DNA from: Paenibacillus agri
Lineage (GTDB): Bacteria; Bacillota; Bacilli; Paenibacillales; Paenibacillaceae
Direction of reading: 5' to 3'
Length of the DNA: 64,000 nt
Assembly (NCBI RefSeq): GCF_013359945.1
Contig: NZ_JABWCS010000216.1
Span: 1-64,000, forward strand
A program made the translations under genes and the position numbers. The notes under the pieces were generated by a model, which saw nothing but the letters and a program-made list of their open reading frames with translations, was not told the DNA's origin and did no database searches. Below are positions 1-7,303 of the stretch, piece after piece (the stretch's first letter is position 1; each line of letters starts with the position of its first letter).

Positions 1-703
1 TTCCCATATGAATATCCACATCATTCTGCAGCCCGAGTTCATGACACAATCCCTCGCCTCTCCCCCCGTAGATCCCCCCGCTATGTGCCTCATCCACCAT
101 TAGCATCGCTCCGTACTCGCGTTTGAGTGCAGCAAGTTCGCGCAATGGCGCCTGATCGCCATCCATGGAGAAAACAGCATCTGTAACGATCAGCTTCCGC
201 CGTTTATCACGATACTTGTTCAATAGCGTGCGCAAATGCTCCATATCATTATGACGGTACCGGGCATGCTCCACTCGGCTCAATACAATGCCGTCCACAA
301 TGCTTGCATGGTTCAACTGATCGCTAAAAACAACATCTCCCCGGCCTACAAGTGCACTAATAACACCTGAATTCGCCATATATCCATTAGCAAGAACCAG
401 TGCTGCTTCGCAGTTTTGCCAATCGGCCAGCGCTTCTTCCAGACGACTATAAGACGCCCGGTTACCTGTCACATGGCGTGAAGCACCTGAGCCAGCTCCT
501 TCCGAGAGCAGTGCCTCCCGCATCACTTCAAGTATGGCAGGATGCTGGGAGAGTCCAAGATAGTCATTGGAGGACAGGTTGAGTAGCACTTGCTCTCCGC
601 GCAGCGTATAACCAGGAGATCCGGATACTGGGCTACTTATGTGCAAGGAGCGCTCCAACGAAGCATCAGCCATTAATTTAAGCTCATTTTCCATCCAGAT
701 CAT
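1..703 (-). CDS. bioF: 8-amino-7-oxononanoate synthase, C-terminus cut by window edge
   Basis: PLP-dependent condensation of pimeloyl thioester with L-alanine to give 8-amino-7-oxononanoate, the first step of biotin ring assembly in the cytosol. About 234 codons are visible. Family hallmarks read from the minus strand include LNLSSNDYLGLSQHP, GSGASRHVTGN, ALVLANGYMAN and the cofactor-binding stretch LMVDEAHSGGIYGGRGEG. The lysine that binds PLP lies beyond the window. The ATG at 703 is preceded by AAGGCGG with 8 nt spacing; a GTG three codons upstream is a weaker alternative. It follows bioB by 13 nt and is the fourth gene of the bioA-D-B-F operon. The identity is sure; the full length is not visible. 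Confidence 0.95.
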   Translation of the reverse strand, partial: MIWMENELKLMADASLERSLHISSPVSGSPGYTLRGEQVLLNLSSNDYLGLSQHPAILEVMREALLSEGAGSGASRHVTGNRASYSRLEEALADWQNCEAALVLANGYMANSGVISALVGRGDVVFSDQLNHASIVDGIVLSRVEHARYRHNDMEHLRTLLNKYRDKRRKLIVTDAVFSMDGDQAPLRELAALKREYGAMLMVDEAHSGGIYGGRGEGLCHELGLQNDVDIHMG

Positions 704-716
704 GGTTGACACCGCC

Positions 717-1715
717 TTAAAGGGCATTTAATTCAATCTCAAAGCCCAAATCCTCAATGATTTGATGATCAGCCGTAACATCTTGGCCTGCTGTCGTTAA
801 ATAATCACCCACAAAGAGTGAGTTGGCGGCGAACAGAGATAAGGGCTGCAAAGTGCGAAGATTGACCTCGCGACCGCCTGCCACGCGGATTTCTTTAGAA
901 GGACAAATGAAACGAAATAGAGCCAGTACCTTCAGAGCTTTCATTGCCGGTGTGCGACCTGCATGTTCCAGAGGTGTTCCCGGTATCGCGTTCAGGAAAT
1001 TGATCGGAATCGAATCCGCATCTAGTTCGCGGAGTGCATATGCCATTTCAACTATTTCTTGATCGGTCTCTCCCATGCCGATGATGACACCAGAGCAAGG
1101 AGACATGCCATGTGTCTTGACCTTCTCCACGGTTTCCACACGTTGATCATAGGTATGGGTCGTCGTGATAGAGGGGTAGTTTGCCTTACTAGTGTTCAAA
1201 TTGTGATTGTAGCGATGTACGCCGGCTTCAGCTAGACGTTCGGCTTGATCATCCTTGAGAATCCCCAGACATGCGCAAATTTTCAGTGGCATTGTATTAC
1301 GGATTTCTCTAACCGCATCCACCACTTGATCCAACTCCTTGTCTGTCGGGCCTTTCCCGGACGCTACAATACAATAGGTTCCGGCTTTGCGTGCCAGCGC
1401 TTCACGTGCGCCTGAAACCAACGTGTCCTTATCAAGCAAGGTGTATTTTTTAACCGGGGCTGTCGAAACAATCGATTGCGAGCAGTAGCCGCAGTCCTCA
1501 GGGCAAAGGCCGCTTTTGGCGTTGATGATCATGTTCAGCTTCACTTTTTTACCGTAAAAATGTTTTCTCACCTTAAACGCAGCCTGCATGAGCAATAGCA
1601 CCTCATCATTGTCGGCGTCAAGTACAGCAATCCCTTCCTCTAACGTTAAACATTCTCCGTTCAATGCTTTTTGAGCAAGCGCTAGCCAATCCATCTCCGC
1701 TGCAATTGTATTCAT
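717..1715 (-). CDS. bioB: Biotin synthase
   Basis: Radical SAM enzyme that inserts sulfur into dethiobiotin to form biotin. The protein has 332 residues, the usual size. The CxxxCxxC cluster motif that binds the [4Fe-4S]/SAM centre is seen as CPEDCGYC near residue 72. Further family stretches are YCIVASGKGPT, YNHNLNTS and SGVIIGMGET; the latter lies in the substrate region. Its ribosome binding site AGGAGG overlaps the last codons of bioD, so translation is probably coupled. It is the third gene of the operon and is controlled from the BirA operator upstream of bioA. Confidence 0.97.
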   Translation of the reverse strand: MNTIAAEMDWLALAQKALNGECLTLEEGIAVLDADNDEVLLLMQAAFKVRKHFYGKKVKLNMIINAKSGLCPEDCGYCSQSIVSTAPVKKYTLLDKDTLVSGAREALARKAGTYCIVASGKGPTDKELDQVVDAVREIRNTMPLKICACLGILKDDQAERLAEAGVHRYNHNLNTSKANYPSITTTHTYDQRVETVEKVKTHGMSPCSGVIIGMGETDQEIVEMAYALRELDADSIPINFLNAIPGTPLEHAGRTPAMKALKVLALFRFICPSKEIRVAGGREVNLRTLQPLSLFAANSLFVGDYLTTAGQDVTADHQIIEDLGFEIELNAL

Positions 1716-1720
1716 ATCAA

Positions 1721-2467
1721 TTATCCTCCTATGGTCTGAACTGCAAATGTCTCTTTGATAGGCGCGAGTTGTATGGTTCTGCGTACGTTATGTATCAACG
1801 TCTCTGATGTTGCTTCATCGGTTAAATGGGGAAAGCGACCGAGAACCTTTAGACCGCTGTATTGTTCGATGAGTTGTGCATTCGTAGCCACACTTGGATC
1901 ATCATAGGGTTCCGTTGACTCCCCGTCATTCAATATGACACCAACAATTGGAACCCCACGATCCCGAAGAAATGAAGCAGTCAGAAGTGTATGATTAATT
2001 GTTCCTAGGCCAGAACGGGCTACAATTAATGCAGGTACCCGAAGCTCCGAGATTAAGTCCACTATGAGAGCGTCATCGGTTAGCGGGACAGCGACGCCTC
2101 CTGCGCCTTCGATGAGTAATGCCTCGAAACGTTTAGTCAGCGGTAGACCTGCAGCGATAATCTCCTGTAACGTAAGATCTACCCCAGCTTGTCTGGCGGC
2201 GAGCATTGGTGTAAGTGGAGCTTCAAAGGTAAAGGGTGCGACTGCTTCGGGCCGTTCATTAATTCCCGTGCTTTTCAGCAGCCGTTCAGCATCGGTAAGT
2301 CCGCTTCCAAGAGGTGCACCCGACTGAACCGGCTTCCAAACACCGGCATTCAACCCTTCGGCTCGGAGCGTAGCGGTAATGGCTGCTGTTATAACCGTCT
2401 TCCCGATTTCGGTGTCTGTACCTGTCACAAATAATCCACGTAGCGTTTCATTGTTCGCTTTGTTCAT
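1721..2467 (-). CDS. bioD: Dethiobiotin synthetase
   Basis: ATP-dependent carboxylation and ring closure of 7,8-diaminononanoate to dethiobiotin. The 248-residue protein starts with the P-loop variant GLFVTGTDTEIGKTV (GTDTxIGKT, typical of BioD) and carries WKPVQSG and EGAGGVAVPL, which are conserved substrate and metal regions. Its ATG overlaps the bioA stop codon as ATGA, so the two are translationally coupled. The SD for bioB lies within its last codons. Confidence 0.96.
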   Translation of the reverse strand: MNKANNETLRGLFVTGTDTEIGKTVITAAITATLRAEGLNAGVWKPVQSGAPLGSGLTDAERLLKSTGINERPEAVAPFTFEAPLTPMLAARQAGVDLTLQEIIAAGLPLTKRFEALLIEGAGGVAVPLTDDALIVDLISELRVPALIVARSGLGTINHTLLTASFLRDRGVPIVGVILNDGESTEPYDDPSVATNAQLIEQYSGLKVLGRFPHLTDEATSETLIHNVRRTIQLAPIKETFAVQTIGG

Positions 2468-3825
2468 GTAACCGGACCACCTTCAGTGACTTGAGATATG
2501 GATTCCGTCAAAATATCTATCATGGCACCAAGTTCAGCCTCACTACTGGCAAGCGGAGGGATGAAGACGATCACATTGCCGAGCGGTCTTGTTAACATTC
2601 CGAGTTCTCTGGCCCGCAAGCTTGTCCGAACGCCAACTCGCTCTGCCCAATCGTACGGCTCACGTGATCTTTTATCGCGTACGAGCTCGATTCCGATCAT
2701 TAGTCCCTTTTGCCGGATTTCGCCGACATGCGGATAATCCTTGAGTGCTGCCAGCTTTTGTTCAACAAATGATGCCTTTGTTCTCACTTCCTCGATCATA
2801 TTGCGCTCTTCAAACAGCTTCAAACTTGCCAAAGCAACGGCACAGCCGAGTGGGTTCCCAGTGAAGGAATGACCGTGGAAAAACGTTTTCTGCTCTTGGT
2901 AATCAGCATAAAATGCTTCGTACACTTCGTCAGTCGCAAGCGTGGCTGCCACAGGCAAATAACCACCAGTCAACCCTTTCCCGATCACCAGCAAATCAGG
3001 TGAAACATCTTCGAGATCACAAGCGAACATAGCCCCTGTCCGGCCGAAACCAGTCGCCACTTCGTCAGCGATGAGCAGCACGCCATACTTCCGGCACAAA
3101 TTAGCCATTTGGCTTAAACAACCCGGCGGCATGACTATGATGCCACTTGCTCCTTGTACGATTGGCTCCACAATGAGCGCCGCAATCTCATCCGCCCGAG
3201 TCTCGAGCAAATGACGCAGTGCGGTCAGTGTATCTTCCATTGCCTTCGTCTCACCGCCCTCATGACGATAAGCGTAGGGATATGGAATGACGTGGGAAGG
3301 AAATAGCATCGGGCGAAACACATCATGGTACAGAGGGATCGCCCCGACACTCACTGCTCCAACTGTATCTCCGTGGTACGCCTGATTCATCGTGATAAAC
3401 TTCGTTTTACCCCGTACTCCCTTGTTATGCCAGTATTGAAAAGCCATTTTGATCGCGATCTCGACACCGGTTGCGCCTGAATCTGAGTAAAACACTTTGT
3501 TTAATCCTTCCGGAGTAATCCCCACCAACTTTTCTGCGAGCTCAATTGCTGGTACATTGGCCATGCCAAGAAGGGTGGAATGAGCGACTCGCCCCAATTG
3601 CTCCGTGATTGCCTGATTTAGCTCCGGCACGTTATGTCCATGTACGTTGAGCCAAACGGATGAGAAACCGTCATAATAAGCACGTCCTTGGACGTCATAG
3701 AGCATGATGCCTTCGCCGCGTTCAATAATGAGTGGATCAGAGTTATCGTAATCTTTCATTTGCGTAAAAGGATGCCATAAGTGATCCTTGTTCATGGCAG
3801 CAAGACGTTCGTAATCCGTTATCAA
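2464..3825 (-). CDS. bioA: Adenosylmethionine/lysine-8-amino-7-oxononanoate aminotransferase
   Basis: Class III PLP aminotransferase making 7,8-diaminononanoate; 453 residues. Seen motifs: HLWHPFTQMKDYD near the N-terminus, YYDGFSSVWLNVHGH, YHGDTVGAVSVG, DEVATGFGRTG, and the PLP lysine in IGKGLTGGYLP. The start is taken as TTG at 3825 because GGATGGTGAT lies just upstream, while the internal ATG at codon 11 has no ribosome binding site. The N-terminal region recalls the Bacillus subtilis enzyme (BioK), which uses lysine instead of SAM as amino donor; the donor here cannot be told from sequence alone. It is the first gene of the bio operon and its stop overlaps the bioD start. Confidence 0.95.
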   Translation of the reverse strand: MITDYERLAAMNKDHLWHPFTQMKDYDNSDPLIIERGEGIMLYDVQGRAYYDGFSSVWLNVHGHNVPELNQAITEQLGRVAHSTLLGMANVPAIELAEKLVGITPEGLNKVFYSDSGATGVEIAIKMAFQYWHNKGVRGKTKFITMNQAYHGDTVGAVSVGAIPLYHDVFRPMLFPSHVIPYPYAYRHEGGETKAMEDTLTALRHLLETRADEIAALIVEPIVQGASGIIVMPPGCLSQMANLCRKYGVLLIADEVATGFGRTGAMFACDLEDVSPDLLVIGKGLTGGYLPVAATLATDEVYEAFYADYQEQKTFFHGHSFTGNPLGCAVALASLKLFEERNMIEEVRTKASFVEQKLAALKDYPHVGEIRQKGLMIGIELVRDKRSREPYDWAERVGVRTSLRARELGMLTRPLGNVIVFIPPLASSEAELGAMIDILTESISQVTEGGPVT

Positions 3826-3853
3826 AGATTATCACCATCCGTTGTTTATTTAA

Positions 3854-3885
3854 TTGTAAACCAAATAACTTTTATAGGTTCACAA
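3854..3885 (-). promoter_or_regulatory. BirA operator of the biotin operon
   Basis: An inverted repeat TTGTAAACC / GGTTCACAA separated by 14 bp lies 29-60 bp upstream of the bioA TTG start. This matches the known BirA operator layout (TTGTAAAC, 14-16 bp, GTTTACAA) with one mismatch in the second arm. Biotinoyl-AMP-bound BirA dimers would repress bioADBF from here. The -10-like hexamer TACAAT on the minus strand overlaps one arm. Confidence 0.88.
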
Positions 3886-4040
3886 TCGGATTTGGTAATT
3901 CTAGCAGACAGAAACGCCCCTGTAAAGAGAATTAAAATTGTAAGTTTGAAGATTGATATCACGAAAACTAAGGGAGAACGCGGAAACGTGGTACCTTAAA
4001 GACTCAGGTGAAAACATCACCTCAGATATGAAAACAAAGA

Positions 4041-4066
4041 AAAAAGCCGCTAAATTAGCGACTTTT
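4041..4066 (-). terminator. Intrinsic terminator after the NmrA-like gene
   Basis: Stem CGCTA-AAT-TAGCG, extended by partly paired flanks, followed on the minus strand by a run CTTTTTTCTTTGTTTT. It lies 15 bp past the stop of the NmrA-like gene. A small separate inverted repeat AGGTGA/TCACCT sits at 4006-4022. Confidence 0.75.
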
Positions 4067-4081
4067 ATTATTTATTCAAAT

Positions 4082-4942
4082 TCATTCCCTCGTCCACACT
4101 CTGGCATGTTTTTTGGCAAAATCCATAAAAGATACAGGCGCTTTGCCGGTGACCTTTAATACCGAATCGGTGGTTAAATCCTCTGTCCCCTCCTCACGAA
4201 TTCTGCGGTCAAGTTCGGTCATGAACGCCGCATACTCTTTGCCTAGTCCTAACGCTAACCAGCTACGGGTGAGTTCATGATCTTCGATAGATGTATGCTT
4301 TATAATTCTTCCCGTTACATGGCTTATGATTTGACTGACCTCATCATATGAGAGAGAATCCGGTCCGGTAATCATATGCTCCGTATTATGGGCATGATCA
4401 TCAACAAGTGCTCTTACCGCAACTTCGGCGATATCTTCCGCGGTAACAAAACCAATCTTCCCTTGTCCTGCAGCCCTTATAATCAGATCCTGATTCGAAA
4501 TGGTTGCTGCGTGCTGACCTTCGGTGAAATTTTGCATGAAATAGGAAGGTCTGAGCACGGTCCACTCCGGAGTCAGCTCCTTCAACAATTGATGAACAGC
4601 ACCAAAGACAGGCCCATTCTCTGAAATGGATGCACTGCTGAGTAGCACAAAACGACGTACGCCCTTTTCCAGTGCCAACTCAATAAATGGTTTCATGACT
4701 TTAATAGGTTCAGGGTCACCTACTGGTGCAACCAAATAAACGCGTTCAATATCTTTCAATGCCGGGAGAAATGTGGAACTGTCGTACCAGTCGAAGTGGA
4801 CTTGATTGCTCGGTTCCGTAATGTCCTGGGTATTTCGAAAAGTCGACTTATAAGAATATCCCTGTTGTTCCAGCCGCTCTGCAATTCTTGTGCCTGTCTT
4901 CCCTCTTCCGCCTGTTATGAGGATTTTTCGCTGATTTTTCAT
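4082..4942 (-). CDS. NAD(P)-binding oxidoreductase of the NmrA/atypical SDR family
   Basis: 286 residues. The N-terminus KILITGGRGKTGTRIAE is a Rossmann GxxGxxG-type dinucleotide site, followed by the short FDWYDSSTF segment, then VYLVAPVGDPEP and FVLLSSASIS, typical of NmrA-like and quinone-oxidoreductase-like proteins. The SDR catalytic YxxxK is not obvious, as usual in atypical SDRs. The substrate is unknown; homologues are often linked to redox or electrophile stress. RBS AAAGGAGA precedes the ATG. Two palindromes in the upstream 90 bp suggest control by a TetR-type repressor that is not encoded nearby. It stands alone, with its own terminator. Confidence 0.82.
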   Translation of the reverse strand: MKNQRKILITGGRGKTGTRIAERLEQQGYSYKSTFRNTQDITEPSNQVHFDWYDSSTFLPALKDIERVYLVAPVGDPEPIKVMKPFIELALEKGVRRFVLLSSASISENGPVFGAVHQLLKELTPEWTVLRPSYFMQNFTEGQHAATISNQDLIIRAAGQGKIGFVTAEDIAEVAVRALVDDHAHNTEHMITGPDSLSYDEVSQIISHVTGRIIKHTSIEDHELTRSWLALGLGKEYAAFMTELDRRIREEGTEDLTTDSVLKVTGKAPVSFMDFAKKHARVWTRE

Positions 4943-4964
4943 CTAGAATGCATCTCCTTTCTCC

Positions 4965-4978
4965 AGACCATTCAGTCC
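4965..4978. promoter_or_regulatory. Palindromic operator, proximal copy
   Basis: AGACCATTCAGTCC, an imperfect dyad closely matching the distal copy at 5015-5028 (12 of 14 bases). It lies 22 bp upstream of the NmrA-like start codon, where binding would block transcription or its start. The style matches operators of TetR-family repressors; the regulator is unknown. Confidence 0.6.
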
Positions 4979-5014
4979 GATATATTCAAAAAAAATAAAA
5001 CGAAATCACTTATC

Positions 5015-5028
5015 AGACTATTCAGTCT
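5015..5028. promoter_or_regulatory. Palindromic operator, distal copy
   Basis: AGACTATTCAGTCT is a perfect AGACT/AGTCT dyad with a 4-bp centre. It is exactly 50 bp from the proximal copy, nearly five helical turns, so the two would lie on the same DNA face. Confidence 0.65.
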
Positions 5029-5126
5029 AAAATAAATAAAATAATAATGAAGCCCTCCTCCTTTGATCACATCATTATCATACTCATTTCGGATCGATCA
5101 GTCAAGAAAGGATATCAAATTAACAA

Positions 5127-5170
5127 AACACAGCAATTGCATGAGACGTATCTCTTACAATTGCTGTGTT
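5127..5170 (-). terminator. Terminator of the siderophore-iron operon
   Basis: Perfect 13-bp stem AACACAGCAATTG / CAATTGCTGTGTT with an 18-nt loop, just past the reductase stop codon, followed on the minus strand by TTTGTTAATTT. The plus-strand side also has a short T run (ATCTTTTTAA), so it may work both ways. Confidence 0.75.
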
Positions 5171-5176
5171 ATCTTT

Positions 5177-6208
5177 TTAATAGTTTTGGAGAATAGTCTT
5201 ATTCTTCTCAAAGAAACGGGCGTTATGAGACGAAACACCGGCCATATCTGAGGCTGTCGGTTCCATGTATAGTTTTGCGCTGTTCACCGCTAAGACCGCA
5301 TCATTAAAGGCACCTGCGATCAAGCGGACCTTGCTGCCGTAAGTGATACAATCACCGGCCCCGAATATCCCCGGGATACTGGTTCGCATCCGTGGATCAA
5401 CAGTCATCCCGTAATCTTCCTTGGCTAAGCCCCAATTCAATAATTCGCCAAAATCACGATCAAACCCATGACTCACTACCACTTCATCGACATCAAGGTG
5501 TTCAATTGCACCAGTCTCTGCATGTTCGAGGGCAACCTTTTCTATTTTATCCCCTACTCCATGTAAGCGAGAAATACTATAAGGTGTCATCACCGTCGCA
5601 CTGGCCTTCATTTCTGCAACAGGGAGTTCGTGTGCCGTGAATTGATCCCGTCTGTGGGCAACGGTGACATGCTTAGTCCATTTTACAATCTCGTTGGCCC
5701 AGTCAACGGCAGAATCCCCTCCGCCAGAAATAAGAACACGCTTATCTTTAAATCTCGACAAATCCGTAATCGTATAGTGAAGATTCGTTAATTCATAACG
5801 GTTGGCACCTTCAACATCCAGCTTCTGAACTTGGGTCATGCCCCGACCAGCACATAATATTAGTGTACGAGAATAATGACGTTCCCCCGATTTCGCTGTG
5901 ATTACAAAGCTATTATCAGCAAGGCGTTCCAGATGAGCAATTTCTTGGCCAAAAACAATCGTTGGGTCAAAGGTTCTGGCTTGTCTTTCTAAAGAATCTA
6001 TTAATTGTTCACACGGTATCGGATCGACTCCGCCAACATCCCACACGAGCTTTTCGGGATAGGTCCGCATGAAGCCGCCCAATTCCGTTTTGGCTTCGAT
6101 AATTTTGGTACGCATGGCTCTCATCCCGCTGTAGAAAGCCGCATACATTCCTGCCGGACCACCGCCGATAATCGTAACATCATATACATCCATTTCGTGT
6201 GTACTCAT
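5177..6208 (-). CDS. Ferredoxin/flavodoxin-NADP+ reductase, thioredoxin-reductase-like
   Basis: 343-residue FAD/NADPH flavoprotein of the YumC/YcgT type. FAD site VTIIGGGPAGMYAAFYSGMR at residues 11-30; NADPH site VLISGGGDSAVDWANE near residue 155; C-terminal FAD motif GIFGAGDCI. The redox CxxC of true thioredoxin reductases is absent, which points to the ferredoxin-NADP reductase group. Its ATG overlaps the stop of the binding lipoprotein gene by one base (TAATG), so the two are coupled. Fur-controlled relatives exist in Bacillus, and related reductases in staphylococci release iron from siderophores. A role in reductive iron release is therefore likely here, by context only. Confidence 0.88.
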   Translation of the reverse strand: MSTHEMDVYDVTIIGGGPAGMYAAFYSGMRAMRTKIIEAKTELGGFMRTYPEKLVWDVGGVDPIPCEQLIDSLERQARTFDPTIVFGQEIAHLERLADNSFVITAKSGERHYSRTLILCAGRGMTQVQKLDVEGANRYELTNLHYTITDLSRFKDKRVLISGGGDSAVDWANEIVKWTKHVTVAHRRDQFTAHELPVAEMKASATVMTPYSISRLHGVGDKIEKVALEHAETGAIEHLDVDEVVVSHGFDRDFGELLNWGLAKEDYGMTVDPRMRTSIPGIFGAGDCITYGSKVRLIAGAFNDAVLAVNSAKLYMEPTASDMAGVSSHNARFFEKNKTILQNY

Positions 6209-7185
6209 TAAGGCACCAGCTTTTCTACAATATAGTCAATTAACATACCTGTTCCGATCGGACCCTTAGCTTGAATATAATCATTGGTGCGCAATGGGAA
6301 TACTTGATTATTTTTAACTGCACTCAGGCCTTTCCACAGAGGATTGTCTTCTAATTCCCCTAAGGATTGTGTGCTATCGTAGTCCACCATACTTCTTGTT
6401 TCTAGGAAAATATAATCCGGTTTGATTTCCGGTAAAATTTCTAATGAAAACTGTGTGAACCATACGTCCGAATCCTTAGTGACTTCGGGACTTTTCAGCC
6501 CAAGCGTCTGATAAAAGAATCTACTGACATCATCATCCGCCTTTGGCCCTAAATAGCGGTACCGGGTAGGCTCAACTCGAAGTACAAGTACCGTTTTATC
6601 GCCAATCGCTTGATGAATTTTATCTTTAGCCTCACTCGCTTTCTGGTCTAAAGCGGTTAATACTTTCTCTACTTCGGCTTCTTTATCGAAAAGCACTCCC
6701 AGCTCTTTCATGGCCTCATGTACCCCGACACCTGCCTTTATAGCAACGGTGGGTGCAATTTTTGACAACTCATCATACACTTTGGTTTCCATACCTTCCC
6801 CTGACGTAAGAATCATATCCGGTGATAAGCTCAGCAACTGCTCAAAGTTATATTCATATTGCGCTTGCGAGATCGTTTTTACCCCGTGTTTTTCTAAATA
6901 GGGAGTTCGGTAATCAGGCTCAATCTCAGGAACAACTACGGCTAACTGTGGAGTTATACCCATCTCAATTAGATCCTCTGCATAGCTTGAGCTTGTGACA
7001 AGCAGGTTCTTGGGATGGGCCGGAATCGTCACCTTACCAAAAATATCAGTTACAACCCTTGTTTCGCTATGATTTGCCGGCGTTTCCGCAGACACCTCTT
7101 CTTTCTTACTGGATTCGTTGGAACATGCAGCTAAAACAACAACCATTAGCGCTGTTCCAAGCAACTTGGTCAATCTTCCTGCCAT
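6208..7185 (-). CDS. Iron-siderophore ABC transporter substrate-binding lipoprotein
   Basis: 325 residues with a lipoprotein signal peptide ending in the lipobox LAAC (Cys21). The FecB/FhuD-type fold is suggested by RVVTDIFGKVTIPAHPKN at the start of the mature part, LSPDMILTSGEG, VLVLRVEPTRYRYLGP, and the C-terminal GTGMLIDYIVEKL. It captures a ferric siderophore at the cell surface for import. No permease or ATPase gene lies nearby, so it must use one encoded elsewhere. A perfect Fur box lies 24 bp upstream and a Btr-like activator gene lies just before it. It is co-translated with the reductase downstream. Confidence 0.9.
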   Translation of the reverse strand: MAGRLTKLLGTALMVVVLAACSNESSKKEEVSAETPANHSETRVVTDIFGKVTIPAHPKNLLVTSSSYAEDLIEMGITPQLAVVVPEIEPDYRTPYLEKHGVKTISQAQYEYNFEQLLSLSPDMILTSGEGMETKVYDELSKIAPTVAIKAGVGVHEAMKELGVLFDKEAEVEKVLTALDQKASEAKDKIHQAIGDKTVLVLRVEPTRYRYLGPKADDDVSRFFYQTLGLKSPEVTKDSDVWFTQFSLEILPEIKPDYIFLETRSMVDYDSTQSLGELEDNPLWKGLSAVKNNQVFPLRTNDYIQAKGPIGTGMLIDYIVEKLVP

Positions 7186-7208
7186 TATGTACTCGCCCCT
7201 TTATTTAT

Positions 7209-7228
7209 TGATAATAATTATCATTATC
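7209..7228 (-). promoter_or_regulatory. Fur box
   Basis: Contains the perfect 7-1-7 palindrome TGATAAT-A-ATTATCA (7209-7223), and as a 19-mer from 7210 matches GATAATGATAATCATTATC closely. It lies just upstream of the siderophore-binding lipoprotein gene. Fe-Fur would repress this gene and the reductase when iron is plentiful. Confidence 0.92.
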
Positions 7229-7303
7229 AAAGATTATCAAATAAAGAGCCTTCCTTCCATAGCGAATGGTGCGAATTCCAATGGATTATTGTGCTACATC
7301 CTG

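Noticed and set aside
3781..4159. Plus-strand frames of about 70 codons between bioA and the NmrA-like gene
   Set aside because: They cross the BirA operator and a terminator and have no family resemblance.
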